A stretch of DNA of 64,000 nucleotides, taken from assembly GCA_963721365.1 (NCBI GenBank), contig CAVRJE010000028.1, positions 186,001 through 250,000 on the forward strand. Direction: 5' to 3'. The notes beneath the pieces are model-generated. The model was not told the origin of the DNA. It saw nothing but the letters and a program-made list of their open reading frames with translations, and searched no databases. Of this stretch, positions 17,996 to 27,893 are shown one piece after another; the first letter of the stretch is position 1; each line of letters begins with the position of its first letter. Made by a program: the position numbers and the translations under genes. This stretch comes from CAIQPS01 sp963721365 (GTDB lineage Bacteria > Actinomycetota > Thermoleophilia > RBG-16-64-13).

Positions 17996-18116
17996 GCTGT
18001 GTCACCTCCTTTCGATTGCGTGACAGTCTAGCGTTCGGGGACGGTCAGCGGCAACCTCGGTGTCGGTGTGGCCGGCCAGGGCATTGCCAGGATAGGTACT
18101 TCTCCGCGAATAAGCG

Positions 18117-19522
18117 GGCCACGTCCTGTCAAGTGGTGTACGAACCTGAGCTCCATCCTCTAGTTCGACACGTCAGCTCGCCATGAGCAGGGGCACCACC
18201 TCCTCCCGGGTCTCGACGGTGATGGTTGGAGGCTCCATGGCCTTCTCGAGCGACTCCTCGCTCATGTAACGCCGGGCCACCTGCCACTCGTCGTGCTGTT
18301 CGGCAAGCACCGAGCCCACCAGCCGGATGATGGCGGCGCGATCGGGGAAGATGCCCACCACGTCTGATCGCCGGCGGATCTCCCGGTTCAGGCGTTCCTG
18401 GGGGTTGTTCGACCAGATCTGCCGCCAGTGCTCGATCGGGAAGGAACTGAAGGCGGTGATGTCCGCTGCCGCTTCTTCCAGCATCCGGGCCACATCGGGG
18501 AAGCGATCCTCGAGCTGGGCGACGACCCTTCTTAGTTGGGCCTGCACCTCCTCAGCCGAGGGCTGGGCGAAGATGGTGCGCACCAGGGTGGCCACGAAGG
18601 GCTGGGCGGAGCGGGGCACTCGACACAAGAGGTTCTTCATGAAGTGGGTCCGGCATCTCTGCCAGGAGCGCCGGGTAGAACGGCGGCGATGGCCCCCACC
18701 AGGCCCTTATGATCGTCGGAGATGACGAGGCGCACCCCGGAGAGCCCCCGGGCCGAAAGACCCCGCAGGAACTGGGTCCAGGCGGCCCCGTCTTCAGCCG
18801 TGAAGGTATCGAGGCCCAGGATCTCCCGGTGACCATCGGCTGAGACCGCGCTGGCGACCACGGTGGCCACGCTCACCACCCGGCCATCCTCCCGGGCTTT
18901 CACCGCGAGGGCGTCCAGCCACAGGTAGGGATAGGAACCGCCGTCAAGGGGCCGGGAGCGAAAGGCGGCCACTTCGACGTCCAGGGACTTGGCCAGCACC
19001 GAGACCTGGCTTTTGGAGATACCCTCCATCCCCAGGGCCTTGACCAGCCCGTCGACCCGGCGGGTGGAGACGCCGCGCACGTAGCACTCGCAGATGACGG
19101 CGACGAGAGCCCGCTCGGCTCTTCTGCGGCGCTCGAAGAGCCACTCGGGGTAGTAGGTGCCTTGGCGGAGCTTGGGGACCCGGAGTTCGATGGTGCCGGC
19201 CCGGGTATCGAAGTCGCGCTCCCGATATCCGTTGCGGCGGTTCACCCGGTCGTCACTCCGTTCTCCATAGGAAGCGCCGCACAGGGCGTCGGCGTCCGCC
19301 GACATGAGGTTCTCCGCAAACGCACGCACCATCTCGCGCAAGAGATCAACATCGGCGGTCTCCAGTTGCTTGCGCAGCCAGGCCAGGGGGTCCATCCTTA
19401 GTTCGACCACTGTCTCCTCCTCGATTACGGGATTTAAGCCATCCTCGAGGATGGAGCAGTGGTCACCTCATCTCAAGACCTGGGTGACCGGAATCTCGTA
19501 CACCACTTCTGTGGACACTAAC
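18117..19522 (-). mobile_element. IS256-family insertion sequence with 8-bp target duplication
   Basis: A 1,406-bp element. The ends carry the inverted repeat AAGTGGTGTACGA (18131-18143 and, inverted, 19496-19508) with GTCC a few bases outside on each side. The flanking 8-bp direct repeat AATAAGCG (18109-18116 and 19523-19530) is the target-site duplication, matching the 8-9 bp made by IS256 elements. The intact duplication shows simple insertion without later rearrangement. It carries one transposase gene. It landed between the double-cubane operon and a tRNA-flank remnant. Confidence 0.9.
18173..19410 (-). CDS. IS256-family (mutator-type) transposase, frame-shifted
   Basis: A DDE transposase of about 412 residues. 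The N-terminal frame has LMSADADALCGASYGERSDD, NRRNGYRERDFDTRAGTIEL, VPKLRQGTYYPEWL, then YPYLWLDALAVKAREDGR (first Asp) and VRLVISDDHKGLVGAI (second Asp). One frame change near 18650 leads to SWQRCRTHFMKNLL and NNPQERLNREIRRRSDVVGI, which includes the conserved helix with the third acidic residue. GTG 19410 follows GGAGGAGACA. The shift falls between the catalytic halves, so if genuine the element is immobile on its own. Confidence 0.88.
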
Positions 19523-19532
19523 AATAAGCGTC

Positions 19533-19607
19533 CCTGTTCAGTGCCGGGTCTGAGGAGAAACAGTACCCATTTACAGGCCTTTAGTGGCGGGACCCCGGAG
19601 CGAACGG
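19533..19607. repeat. Degenerate copy of the tRNA-Phe 3' flank (attachment-site-like)
   Basis: About 75 bp here match 21697-21770 at roughly three bases in four: a T-arm-like CCCTGTTCAGTGCCGGGTC, GAGAAACAGTACCCATTTAC, then AGGCCTTTAGTGGCGGGACC, which includes the 3' end of tRNA-Phe in the minus orientation. The copy is decayed (GAGCGAAC for ACTTGAAC). A tRNA 3'-end duplicate about 2.2 kb from the intact tRNA is what an integrated and later eroded element leaves as attL/attR. Confidence 0.55.
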
Positions 19608-19755
19608 ATGGGGGACAGAATCCGGGGATTTGCGTTCATCGGCCGCGTGGGATGATGCGACGCAAAGTGGCCTATGAAGCTGTGAAGACAACCAGTGTCG
19701 CGAAGCGGCGTCCGTGCTGATCTGCTTGTTGGGCGTGCAGTCGCAGCCTGAGGTC

Positions 19756-19917
19756 TCAGTCCTTCGGCGCCTTGAACGCGATCTCCGCTTCCGCCTTGGC
19801 CCTCTCTACTTCGGCGTCCCGCTGTGCGCGTAGCCGTTCCACGCGGGTTTCTTCTTGTTCCGCCACCTTCTTCAGGTCGACTCGGAACAGTCTTCCAATC
19901 CAGCGTGGTAGAGCCAT
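19756..19917 (-). CDS. Small charged coiled-coil protein, unknown function
   Basis: The 53-residue product starts at ATG 19917 behind the strong ribosome site GGAGGTGTGAC. The N terminus (MALPRWIGRLFRVDLKK) could form an amphipathic, membrane-touching helix; the rest (EQEETRVERLRAQRDAEVER, AKAEAEIAFK) is a highly charged coiled coil. No family is recognised. It lies inside the segment bounded by the two tRNA-Phe flank copies, so it may be a passenger of a lost element. Confidence 0.5.
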   Translation of the reverse strand: MALPRWIGRLFRVDLKKVAEQEETRVERLRAQRDAEVERAKAEAEIAFKAPKD

Positions 19918-20514
19918 GTCACACCTCCTGACACTCCGGCCCGAACGAGCAAACACCGCTCCTACGGCATGAGACTGGCCTGTCTCCTGCTCGCCGTTTC
20001 GGTCTTGATTAGACTGTAAGCGTCGCGCTGCGCCAGGTCAACCGGCGCGGCGGTCCCCGCCACAACTCCCCCGCTGGACAGGAACAAGGATCAGCGAGTT
20101 AGGAGACGCGATGGGAGGGCCAGCATGCACGGATCACCGCTACCGCCAATGCGCTTATCCAGACAGGCTTTCGGTTTTTTGGCCCAGTGTATAACTTGGT
20201 GTTCGGGGTTCTCCCTATTCTTAGTCCATTTGCTGGGTATAGCTCAGGAGTCCCGGCCTCACATACGTCTCAATCTCGTGACGGAATTGGACCTGCTTGC
20301 CGATATCTGAGTGCCTGTAACGGCGCCAGGTGGGCCTAGACGAGCCTCTCGCGATTGAATCAAATCGCCCGGCTCTGGAGTGACCTCACTAGGGGACAGA
20401 TGTTTGGCGATTTTGACTCCCAGAACCTCCATTGATATGTTCGTGGCGCTTATTTCTGGGTCGAACGTGCGAGAGCCGTCGCTCGATGAGTCTCAGGCCA
20501 GGAGAGAGAACCGT
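19918..20514. other. Intergenic segment, no supported gene
   Basis: Almost 600 bp without a convincing gene. The 20150-20300 part is clearly richer in A/T than its surroundings (TTCGGTTTTTTGGCCC, TATAACTTGGTGTTC). One 61-codon frame (20125-20310) has no recognisable motif. A TTGATTAGACTGTAA stretch near 20005 could be promoter debris. The base composition supports foreign or decayed DNA inside the tRNA-flank interval. Confidence 0.45.
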
Positions 20515-21039
20515 ATGACAGCAAAGAAAATGATCTTTCTCGCTGGTGCGCTTGTGCTCGTGATCACGGTTTTGGTGGCGGGCTGCGGGGACTCTCATGC
20601 CGCCTCTGCCTGGGCGATGAGTGGCCACGACCCGCAGCACACAGGCCGCTCATCTTACGTGGGCAGCGCGACGAACTCCCTCAAGTGGTCCTACACCACC
20701 GGGGAGGCGGTCTTCTCCTCTCCCGCCATCGCCTCCGACGGGACCATATACGTCGGCAGCGATGACCGGAAGCTCTACGCGCTGGACCCCAACGGCACCC
20801 TCAAGTGGTCCTACACTACCGAAAAAGACGTGCACGCGGTCGTCTCCTCTCCCGCCATCGCCTCCGACGGAACCATCTACGTCGGGGGTCAAGGGCTCAA
20901 GCTCTACGCGCTGAACTCCAAAGGCACCCTCAAGTGGTCCTGCGCTATCGGAGGGTTCATCAACACCTCTCCCGCCATCGCCTCCGATGGCACCATCTAC
21001 ATCGGCAGCAGTCAAATGCTGAACGCGGTGGGCCGGTAG
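20515..21039 (+). CDS. Short PQQ-like repeat lipoprotein
   Basis: The 174-residue protein has signal MTAKKMIFLAGALVLVITVL and lipobox VAGC, then WAMSGHDPQHTGRSSYVG, a motif common at the start of PQQ-like propeller proteins, and three blades with LKWSYTT...SSPAIASDGTIYVGS...LYAL. ATG 20515 follows AGGAGAGAG. Three blades cannot close a propeller, and the third ends in SSQMLNAVGR shortly before a stop, so the gene looks 3'-truncated. It is a distant relative of the propellers at 9.4-12.1 kb (KWSYTT instead of KWKFQT). Confidence 0.65.
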   Translation: MTAKKMIFLAGALVLVITVLVAGCGDSHAASAWAMSGHDPQHTGRSSYVGSATNSLKWSYTTGEAVFSSPAIASDGTIYVGSDDRKLYALDPNGTLKWSYTTEKDVHAVVSSPAIASDGTIYVGGQGLKLYALNSKGTLKWSCAIGGFINTSPAIASDGTIYIGSSQMLNAVGR

Positions 21040-21382
21040 AGCGGACGATCACGCGGTGCGTTGACCTCGCGACCTTGACCGACGACGGGCTTGCGTCGCT
21101 CCCAAGCCGAGTGAGACGCCCGGTTTCATTCTTGGGCACTTTCACCCGGAATAGGTGTGGCAACTTGAAGTGGGTTTGAAGTCGTTGGACCGCCCAACTC
21201 TTCCTTGCGTCATGGAAGTGCCGCAAGGGTCTCCAGCATCCCAGAGGCCGGCCTATACTGCCTCAACTCCGCTGTCCTACCGCTGCCACTCGATGATCCT
21301 CTTCGTCAGGAGGTGGCTGCTTTGGCGGTTTCGGGTTGCAGCAAGATCGGGCGTCTATCCTCCGGCGACGCCTCTCTCCTAG

Positions 21383-21693
21383 CCGGACTACGGCGGCGCC
21401 CTCGAGACCGCGCCCTTCGCGTTCGAATCTGGCCCTGAAGACGACCGGCTGGCGGACCTCACATTTGTCCACGCACTGCTTGAGGACCATCGCCAGGCGG
21501 TGTTTGGAGCATTCGAGCAGTCACTCGTTGGCTTCGTTGGGATAATGCCGGGGACTCATCGCAAGACGGCCCATCGTTTGGAGTTATGGGGCCTCTTCGT
21601 CGATCCGGCCTACCGCGGTCGTGGCCTCGGCCGCGGGCTCGTCGAGGCCGCCATTGCGTTCGCACGCTCGCAGTCTCCCGACTCGCGCCTGTC
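21383..21693 (+). pseudogene. GNAT acetyltransferase fragment
   Basis: An open frame without a credible start reads DYGGALETAPFAFESG, VHALLEDHRQAVFGAFE, SLVGFVGIMPGTHRKTAHRL and ELWGLFVDPAYRGRGLGRGL, then VEAAIAFARSQ. This is the core of a GNAT N-acetyltransferase with the acetyl-CoA loop R-G-x-G-x-G. Everything after the acetyl-CoA helix is missing: the frame runs straight into the T-arm-like copy at 21697 next to tRNA-Phe. The upstream 21040-21380 is non-coding. It is best read as a gene cut by recombination at the tRNA flank. Confidence 0.6.
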
Positions 21694-21696
21694 CCC

Positions 21697-21747
21697 GGTT
21701 CAAGTCGGGGTCTTGAGAAGAAAAAGTGCCTATTTGCAGGCCTTTAG
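21697..21747. repeat. tRNA-Phe 3' flank with inverted T-arm copy
   Basis: GTCCCCGGTTCAAGTCGGGG at 21697-21716 copies the T-arm of the adjacent tRNA-Phe in the opposite orientation, separated from the tRNA 3' end by about 30 bp (TTGAGAAGAAAAAGTGCCTA then TTTGCAGGCCTTTAG). The whole unit is duplicated in decayed form at 19533-19607. In RNA transcribed from the tRNA operon the inverted T-arms could pair, so it may also act as a terminator or processing signal. Confidence 0.55.
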
Positions 21748-21820
21748 TGGCGGGACCCGGACTTGAACCGGGGACACCATGATTTTCAGTCATGTGCTCT
21801 ACCAACTGAGCTATCCCGCC
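21748..21820 (-). tRNA. tRNA-Phe (GAA)
   Basis: 73 nt. Acceptor GGCGGGA pairs with TCCCGCC, discriminator A, CCA not encoded. The anticodon loop reads CTGAAAA with anticodon GAA. The T-arm is CCCGGTTCAAGTCCGGG. Last tRNA of the minus-strand cluster Glu-Val-Asp-Phe and the likely attachment site of a lost element. Confidence 0.95.
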
Positions 21821-21898
21821 ACGCAGCGCCGCAGGGCCGCCATCGCCTGCTCAGCGCCGGCGCCGGAAGATCCGGCGTGGCGTCGACTGAGCGACTGA

Positions 21899-21976
<78 letters not shown>

Positions 21977-22018
21977 GACCAGGCTGGGAGATTATCGCAT
22001 GTCCCGGTGGCAAGCAAG

Positions 22019-22090
22019 TGGGCGCAGCAGGATTTGAACCTGCGACCCCCTGCTTGTAAGGCAGGTGCTCTCCCACTGAGCTATGCGCCC
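22019..22090 (-). tRNA. tRNA-Val (TAC)
   Basis: 72 nt. Acceptor GGGCGCA/TGCGCCC, discriminator A, anticodon stem CCTGC/GCAGG with loop CTTACAA, anticodon TAC. T-loop GGTTCAAATCC. CCA is not encoded. Confidence 0.94.
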
Positions 22091-22134
22091 AGGCCCGAGA
22101 GGCTGCTGAAGAACGAAGCCTCCCACATGGGAAG

Positions 22135-22207
22135 TGCCCCCAGGGGAATTCGAATCCCCGCCGTCGCCTTGAAAGGGCGATGTCCTAGGCCGCTAGACGA
22201 TGGGGGC
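22135..22207 (-). tRNA. tRNA-Glu (TTC)
   Basis: 73 nt. Acceptor GCCCCCA/TGGGGGC, discriminator A, anticodon stem TCGCC/GGCGA with loop CTTTCAA, anticodon TTC. T-loop GGATTCGAATTCC. First of the cluster; a short piece of the dispersed repeat (GGCTGCTGAAGAACGAAG) lies between it and tRNA-Val. Confidence 0.94.
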
Positions 22208-22315
22208 ACATTGGCGCTGGCGAGCGCACATGCGCACGTGCGGCTCGCAGCGCGGGTGATGCTAACACAGAAGCATCTTCGTGACCACCAGTTCGTGTGT
22301 TAGCCTTTTCGGGCC

Positions 22316-23469
22316 ATGAAGACTTCACCCGCGCAGCAGCGTTCTCATAGATCTGGCTGCGATCCGAAGCAACGTCGCCCACCTGTCCTCCCTCCTCCGG
22401 CCGGGCACCCGCATGCTCGTCGCGGTCAAGGCCGACGGCTACGGCCACGGCACGCTCCCGGTCGCTCGGTCGGCCGTGGCGGCAGGCGCGCACGGCGTGG
22501 CGGTCGCGACCGCCGAGGAAGCGGTCGCGCTGCGCGACGCCGGCTTCACGACATGGTCCTGGTCATGGGCCCGCTCTACAGCTTCGACCAGTACGAGGAG
22601 ATGGCCCACCAGGACGTGGATTTCGCCGTGGTGAGCGACCACATGGCCGACGTCCTCCCCCACCTCAAGGGCTCCGGCCTGAGGACCCGGGTTCACCTCA
22701 AGATCGACAGCGGGATGAACCGCCAGGGCCTGTTCCCGTCGGCCGTCGACGCTTTCCTCGAGTCCATCCGGGGCATCCCCGAGATCGAGCTCGTCGGCGT
22801 CATGACCCACTTCGCCTGCGTCACCGAGGATCCGTCCACCATCGACGCTCAGCTGGAGCGCTTCCTGCCCGGCCGTGGAGCAGGTGCGTCGGGAGTGGCC
22901 CCGGGCCACCGTGCACGCCGCCAACAGCGCCGCCACCGTCTACGCTCCCCACTCCCACCTGGACATGGTGCGCTGCGGCTGCGCGGTCTACGGCCTATCC
23001 CCCTGGCAGCAGGATGCCCTGGCCGAGGGCCTGCAGCCCGCGCTGTCCTGGAAGTCCCAGGTGGTGCTGGTCAAGCGGGTAGAGAGCCGGCGAGGGCGTC
23101 GGCTACGGCCATACCTTCCGGCCGAGACTCCCACCGACGTCGCGCTGGTCCCCATCGGCTATGGCGACGGGGTCTTCCGGGCCCTGGGCAACTGCGGCGA
23201 GGTGCTCATCAACGGGCGCCGCTACCCGCTGGTGGGGCGGATCTCGATGGACTCCTTCGGCGTGGACGTCGGCACCGACGGCCGGGTGCAGGTGGGCGAC
23301 ACCGTGACCCTCATCGGAGCCGACGGGGACGAGCGCATCACGGTGGAAGAGATCGCGCACCGCCTGGGCACCATCAACTACGAGATCACCTGCGACATAG
23401 CCCTCGACCGCAGCGAGCGCCTGTTCCTGAACGAGGAACCGGACGACCAAGGACGGGCTGCTCGCCTAG
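22316..23469 (+). CDS. alr: Alanine racemase, frame-shifted
   Basis: Alr interconverts L- and D-alanine for peptidoglycan. After ATG 22316 the frame changes within the first 20 codons, then DLAAIRSNVAHLSSLL and MLVAVKADGYGHGTLPVARS appear with the PLP lysine. Other frame changes near 22552, 22875 and a compensating pair near 23090-23130 connect HLKIDSGMNRQGLF, VGVMTHFA, VHAANSAATVYAPHSHLDMV, RCGCAVYGL, VGYGHTF (second catalytic Tyr), YPLVGRISMDSFGVDVG and INYEITCDI. The fold-type III racemase is complete at about 380 residues. The end is uncertain; a TAG near 23467 is reached in a shifted frame. Confidence 0.85.
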
Positions 23470-23504
23470 CCGTCGCCGCCCGGTCGGCCGCGTCGCCGCG
23501 GCCG

Positions 23505-24226
23505 CTAGGGCAGCGGCAGGCCGCAACTCCGGCAGAACCTGTCCCCCGGGTCGAGCTTGGACCCACAGGCTCCGCATCTCGTCTCCTCGGCCGTCGGCCG
23601 TGGGCTCGTCCCCGGACGGCTCTGTCGGCGCCGGACCGGCGGCGGGGCCACGGGCGTCCGCGGTGGCTGCCGGGGGCGCGTAGGGCTGGGGATAGCCGCC
23701 GGCGTAGGGAGGAACCACGGGCGGATAGGTGGACGGATAGGTGGCGGGGTAGCCGCCCGGACGTACCCAGGGCGGCGGGCCTCTCCAGCCGGTGCTTGAG
23801 GTCCGAGGTCTTCAGCCAGTAGATGATCCAGCAGACCACCCCGGCCAGCGGCAGCACCCAGCCGATGAACGGTATCCAGCCGATGAAGAAGGCGGCGATC
23901 CACAGGATCCCGGCGGTCAGTCCCACGTTGTAGCCCAGGTCACCGTCTATCATCCATCCCCGTGATTGGAACTCCGCGCTCACGGAATCCTTCACCTTGA
24001 TCACCGTATAGATGAACCAGCCGAGATGGAAGATGGGGATGAAGTTGAGCCACACCAGACCCGGAGTCATGCGCCTGTTGGCCGGGCTCACGTGCTCCAG
24101 GAGGTTCTGCAGGTTGAGCAGGAAGAAGAACCAGGGCAGCAGGAAGATGCCCAGGAGGATGATCACGCCGACACCGGCGAGCCATCCCCAGCCCCAGAAA
24201 AGTCCCGATCCTACGTCGACGTTCAT
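23505..24226 (-). CDS. Multi-helix membrane protein with C-terminal zinc ribbon, frame-shifted
   Basis: About 240 residues. The N-terminal half has hydrophobic segments (LAGVGVIILLGIFLLPWFFF, PGLVWLNFIPIFHLGWFIYT, VGLTAGILWIAAFFIGWIPF, GWVLPLAGVVCWIIYWL) separated by short loops, resembling DUF4234/DUF4870-like four-helix proteins. Frame changes near 23770 and 23590 lead through a Pro/Tyr/Gly-rich linker (YPPVVPPYAGGYPQPYAPP) to CGACGSKLDPGDRFCRSCGL, a treble-clef zinc ribbon. ATG 24226 follows GGGGGGGCAC. It converges with alr and lies 13 bp downstream of the malic enzyme start side on the same strand. Function unknown. Confidence 0.7.
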
Positions 24227-24238
24227 GTGCCCCCCCTT

Positions 24239-25698
24239 CTACCTGACCGCGGCTACTGCCCGGTCGCGAGCCTCGACCAGCATCTTGAGGTCGGGCGCCG
24301 GGATGAAGTTGTTCTTCTGCAGCAGGTCGATGGCCCCGCGCGCTTCTTTGATGTCGTGCAGCGTGGCGTTGTAGACCTCGTCCCAGCTCAACTCCACCCG
24401 GGCGACGCCGTCCTTGATGGCCTGCATGGCCACGTCGGCCGCCTCGACGGCGAAGACCTCGGTCTCCTCCATGGTGGGCATGATGTAGTCGGGGTTGATG
24501 CCCTTCTTCTGTCTCGGCGTAGTTCGCGACGGCGTACGCCGCGGCGATCGCCATCTCGTCGGTGATCTTGCGCGCCCGTACCATCAGGGCGCCCTTGAGG
24601 ATGCCGGGGAAGCCGATGGAGTTGTTCACCTGGTTGGGGAAGTCGCCCCGCCCGGTGGCCACCACGTAGGCCCCGGCTTCCTTGGCGGCGTAGGGATAGA
24701 TCTCGGGCACCGGGTTGGCGCAGGCGAAGACGATGGACTTCGGAGCCATGCTCCGGATCCACTCCTGCTTGATGGTGTCCGGGCCCGGCTTCGAAGCCGC
24801 GATGATGACGTCGGCGCCCTTGAAGGCCTCTTCCTCGGTGTCGACGCGACCCGGGTTGGTCGCCTCGCAGATCTCCCACTTGCGGTAGAAGGCGGTGTCG
24901 GCTTTCACGTCGTCCCGGCCCTTGTGCAGGCCGCCCTTGCTGTCGAACACGATCATCTTCTCCGGGTCGCCGCCGGCCATCAGGATGAGGCGGGCCGCGG
25001 TGCTGTTGGCCGCTCCGGCGCCCAGGAGGACGATCTTGGCATCCTTGAGCTCCTTGCCCACCACCCGCAGGGCGTTGACGAGGCCGGCCAGGGTCACGCT
25101 CGCCGTCCCCTGGGCGTCGTCGTGCCACACCGGGATGTCGCACTCCTCGCGGAGGGTGTCGAGCACCTTGAAGCAGTTGGGCTGGGAGATGTCCTCGAGG
25201 TTGACGGCGCCGAAGCTGGGCTGCAGCATCTTGACGAAGTCGATGATCTTGTCGGCGTCGTGCTTGCCCTCTTTGTTGTAGCTGTCGATGCACAGGGCCA
25301 CCGCCGTCGACGCCGCCGAGGTACTTCATGAGGAAGGCCTTGCCCTCCATGACGCCCAGACCGCCGGGAGGAGTGACGTCGCCGTCGCCGAGCACCCGGG
25401 TGGAGTCGGAGACCACCGCTACCAGGTTGCCCCGGTTGCTGAGGTCGAACGAGGCGTCGTTGTTGTCGCGGATGGTGGTGGAGACCATGGAAACGCCGGG
25501 CGTGTAGTACACGTTGAACCAGTTGAAGCCGTAGATGCCGGCTTTCGGCATGGTGACGACCTTGCCCCGGTAGAAACGGTGGACGGTCGCGGCGAGTTCT
25601 TTGAGGAAGACGGTCTGAGCCTTGGCCCTCTGCTCGGGGGTGAAGTCGTCGGGGAAGTACGAGCCGAGGTCGGAAAGGCTGAGATCCGGTGTTTTCAT
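24239..25698 (-). CDS. NAD-dependent malic enzyme, frame-shifted
   Basis: Oxidative decarboxylation of malate to pyruvate. The N-terminal frame gives YYTPGVSMVSTTIRDNND and VSDSTRVLGDGDVTPPGGLG, VMEGKAFLMKYLGGVD. After a frame change near 25310, CIDSYNKEGKHDADKIIDFV, EDISQPNCFKVLDTL, IPVWHDDAQGTASVTLAGLV (metal Asp/Asp) and IVLLGAGAANSTAARLIL (NAD Rossmann) follow, then FACANPVPEIYPYAAKEAGA and VNNSIGFPGILKGALMVRAR. A second change near 24510 gives GINPDYIMPTMEETEVFA. About 486 residues, normal for the family. ATG 25698 has GGAGCAGG upstream. Confidence 0.88.
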
Positions 25699-25915
25699 GA
25701 TCCTGCTCCTGGAGCTTGTAGTCGGTCGACGTGCTGCCGAAACATCATAACACCGCTGCTCAGGCGCCCCGTGGACAGCCCTGTCGACAGGCGCCTAGTA
25801 CGATTCCCCAATGGCACCCACGCGAACACCCGGCTGCACCGCAATCGTCCATGGCCCCGAGCGGGAGTGCGGTCGTCAAGCCGATCCCCGGCGTCCAGCG
25901 CGTCACCGATGGGCG

Positions 25916-26521
25916 GTGAGCGCCGTCTTCCTCTGGGCCTTCCCCCACTCGGATCCGACCCAACCACCTTACGTGGTCCGGTTTCTCCTCATCCCGGTGG
26001 TCCTCGTCCTTCTGGCGCTGAACCTCGACTGGTGGGGCCTGGGGTGTTCATCGTCGCCACCTGCACCGACTTTATCGACGGCGCCATGGCCAGCACGCGC
26101 GACCAGATCACGGTGCTCGGCACGTATATCGACCCGCTCGCCGACAAGCTGCTCGTGGCCGCCGTGCTCGCCTTCGTTGGCTACGAGTACGGAATCGTCC
26201 TCGCCTGGGTCATGGTGGGGTTCATCGCGGTCGAGCTGGTCCTGACCGCGGTCGACGCCCAGATCCTGCTTCGACGGCGCAGCGCCCGGCCGGCCAACAC
26301 GTTCGGCAAGGCCAAGATGATCTTGCAGAGCGTCGCGCTGTATCTGTTTCTTCTGGGGGGGATCCTCGAGTTCGACAGCTGGATGCAGATCGGGTGCGAT
26401 CTTGCTCTGGCCGGCGCTCGCTCTAGCCGTAATCTCGGGCAGCAGGCAGGTTCTCGGCGTCTGGACGGCGACCAAGCAGCAGCGGCCTCCGAGCGAGACG
26501 GCTCCCCCCGCCGGCAGCTAG
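25916..26521 (+). CDS. pgsA: CDP-diacylglycerol-glycerol-3-phosphate phosphatidyltransferase-like, frame-shifted
   Basis: PgsA makes phosphatidylglycerol phosphate. Visible are YVVRFLLIPVVLVLLALNL, then after a frame change near 26040 VFIVATCTDFIDGAMAS and ITVLGTYIDPLADKLLVAAV, the CDP-alcohol transferase motif DG...A...G...D...D. LAWVMVGFIAVELVLTAVDA, NTFGKAKMILQSVALYLFLL follow; a last change near 26397 gives LLWPALALAVISGSRQVL and a stop at 26519-26521. The conserved Arg after DGxxA is Ser here, unusual for the family. The start is uncertain: GTG 25916 is the nearest in-frame candidate. Confidence 0.75.
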
Positions 26522-26536
26522 ACCTGGCGGGCGGCC

Positions 26537-27108
26537 CTAGCGGCCCCCCACCGTTCTCGCCCAGTCCACCAGCGCAAACAGGAACAGCCCGAGCCGCTCC
26601 CGCAGTGCGGCGTCCACCAGCTCGCCCTTCTCGTCGAAGCACTCCCCCGCTCTGGGGACGCGCAGTTCGGGCTGAAGCATGGCGTAGGAATCGGTGAAGA
26701 CGAACATCTGGCGCAGGGCGAGTTGCCCTCGCATGGTGCCGCTATCCCCGCTCGAGCAGCCCATGATGCCGATGGGCTTCCTGCGCAGGCAGCAGGTCTT
26801 GGGCGGACGCGAGGCCCAGTCGAGAGCGTTCTTGAGCACGCCGGGGATGGAGTAGTTGTACTCCGGCGTGGCTATGAGAAAGGCGTCTGCATCCTCGATC
26901 TGCTTCTTGAGGCGTGCCACCGGCGCGGGGTCGCCCAGGCTCTGCACGTCGGCGTTGTAGAGGGGGATGTCGTCGATGCGCCCGATCTCCAGGCTGACCC
27001 CGGGGGTAGGATCTCGCCCGCGGCGCGAAGCAGCGCCAGGTTGTACGAGCCGGCCCGCAGACTGCCGGCGATGCCGAATATGCGGAAATCCGCCGCCTCT
27101 GGCGCCAT
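26537..27108 (-). CDS. NADPH-dependent FMN reductase family flavoprotein, frame-shifted
   Basis: About 190 residues with a flavodoxin-like fold. FRIFGIAGSLRAGSYNLALL is the phosphate-binding loop; after one frame change near 27000 come LEIGRIDDIPLYNADV, DADAFLIATPEYNYSIPGVL, KNALDWASRPP and PIGIMGCSSGDSGTMRGQLA, the SsuE/ArsH/azoreductase signature. ATG 27108 follows GGAGGGGAGCC. It is the last gene of the beta-oxidation operon, 10 bp after the enoyl-CoA hydratase, so it may supply or reoxidise flavin for a reductase step. Confidence 0.8.
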
Positions 27109-27118
27109 GGCTCCCCTC

Positions 27119-27877
<759 letters not shown>

Positions 27878-27893
27878 CGTCCCACCCCCTCAG

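Noticed and set aside
19577..19607. A second tRNA gene near the IS element
   Set aside because: Only the 3' arm of tRNA-Phe is present and degenerate; there is no anticodon arm.
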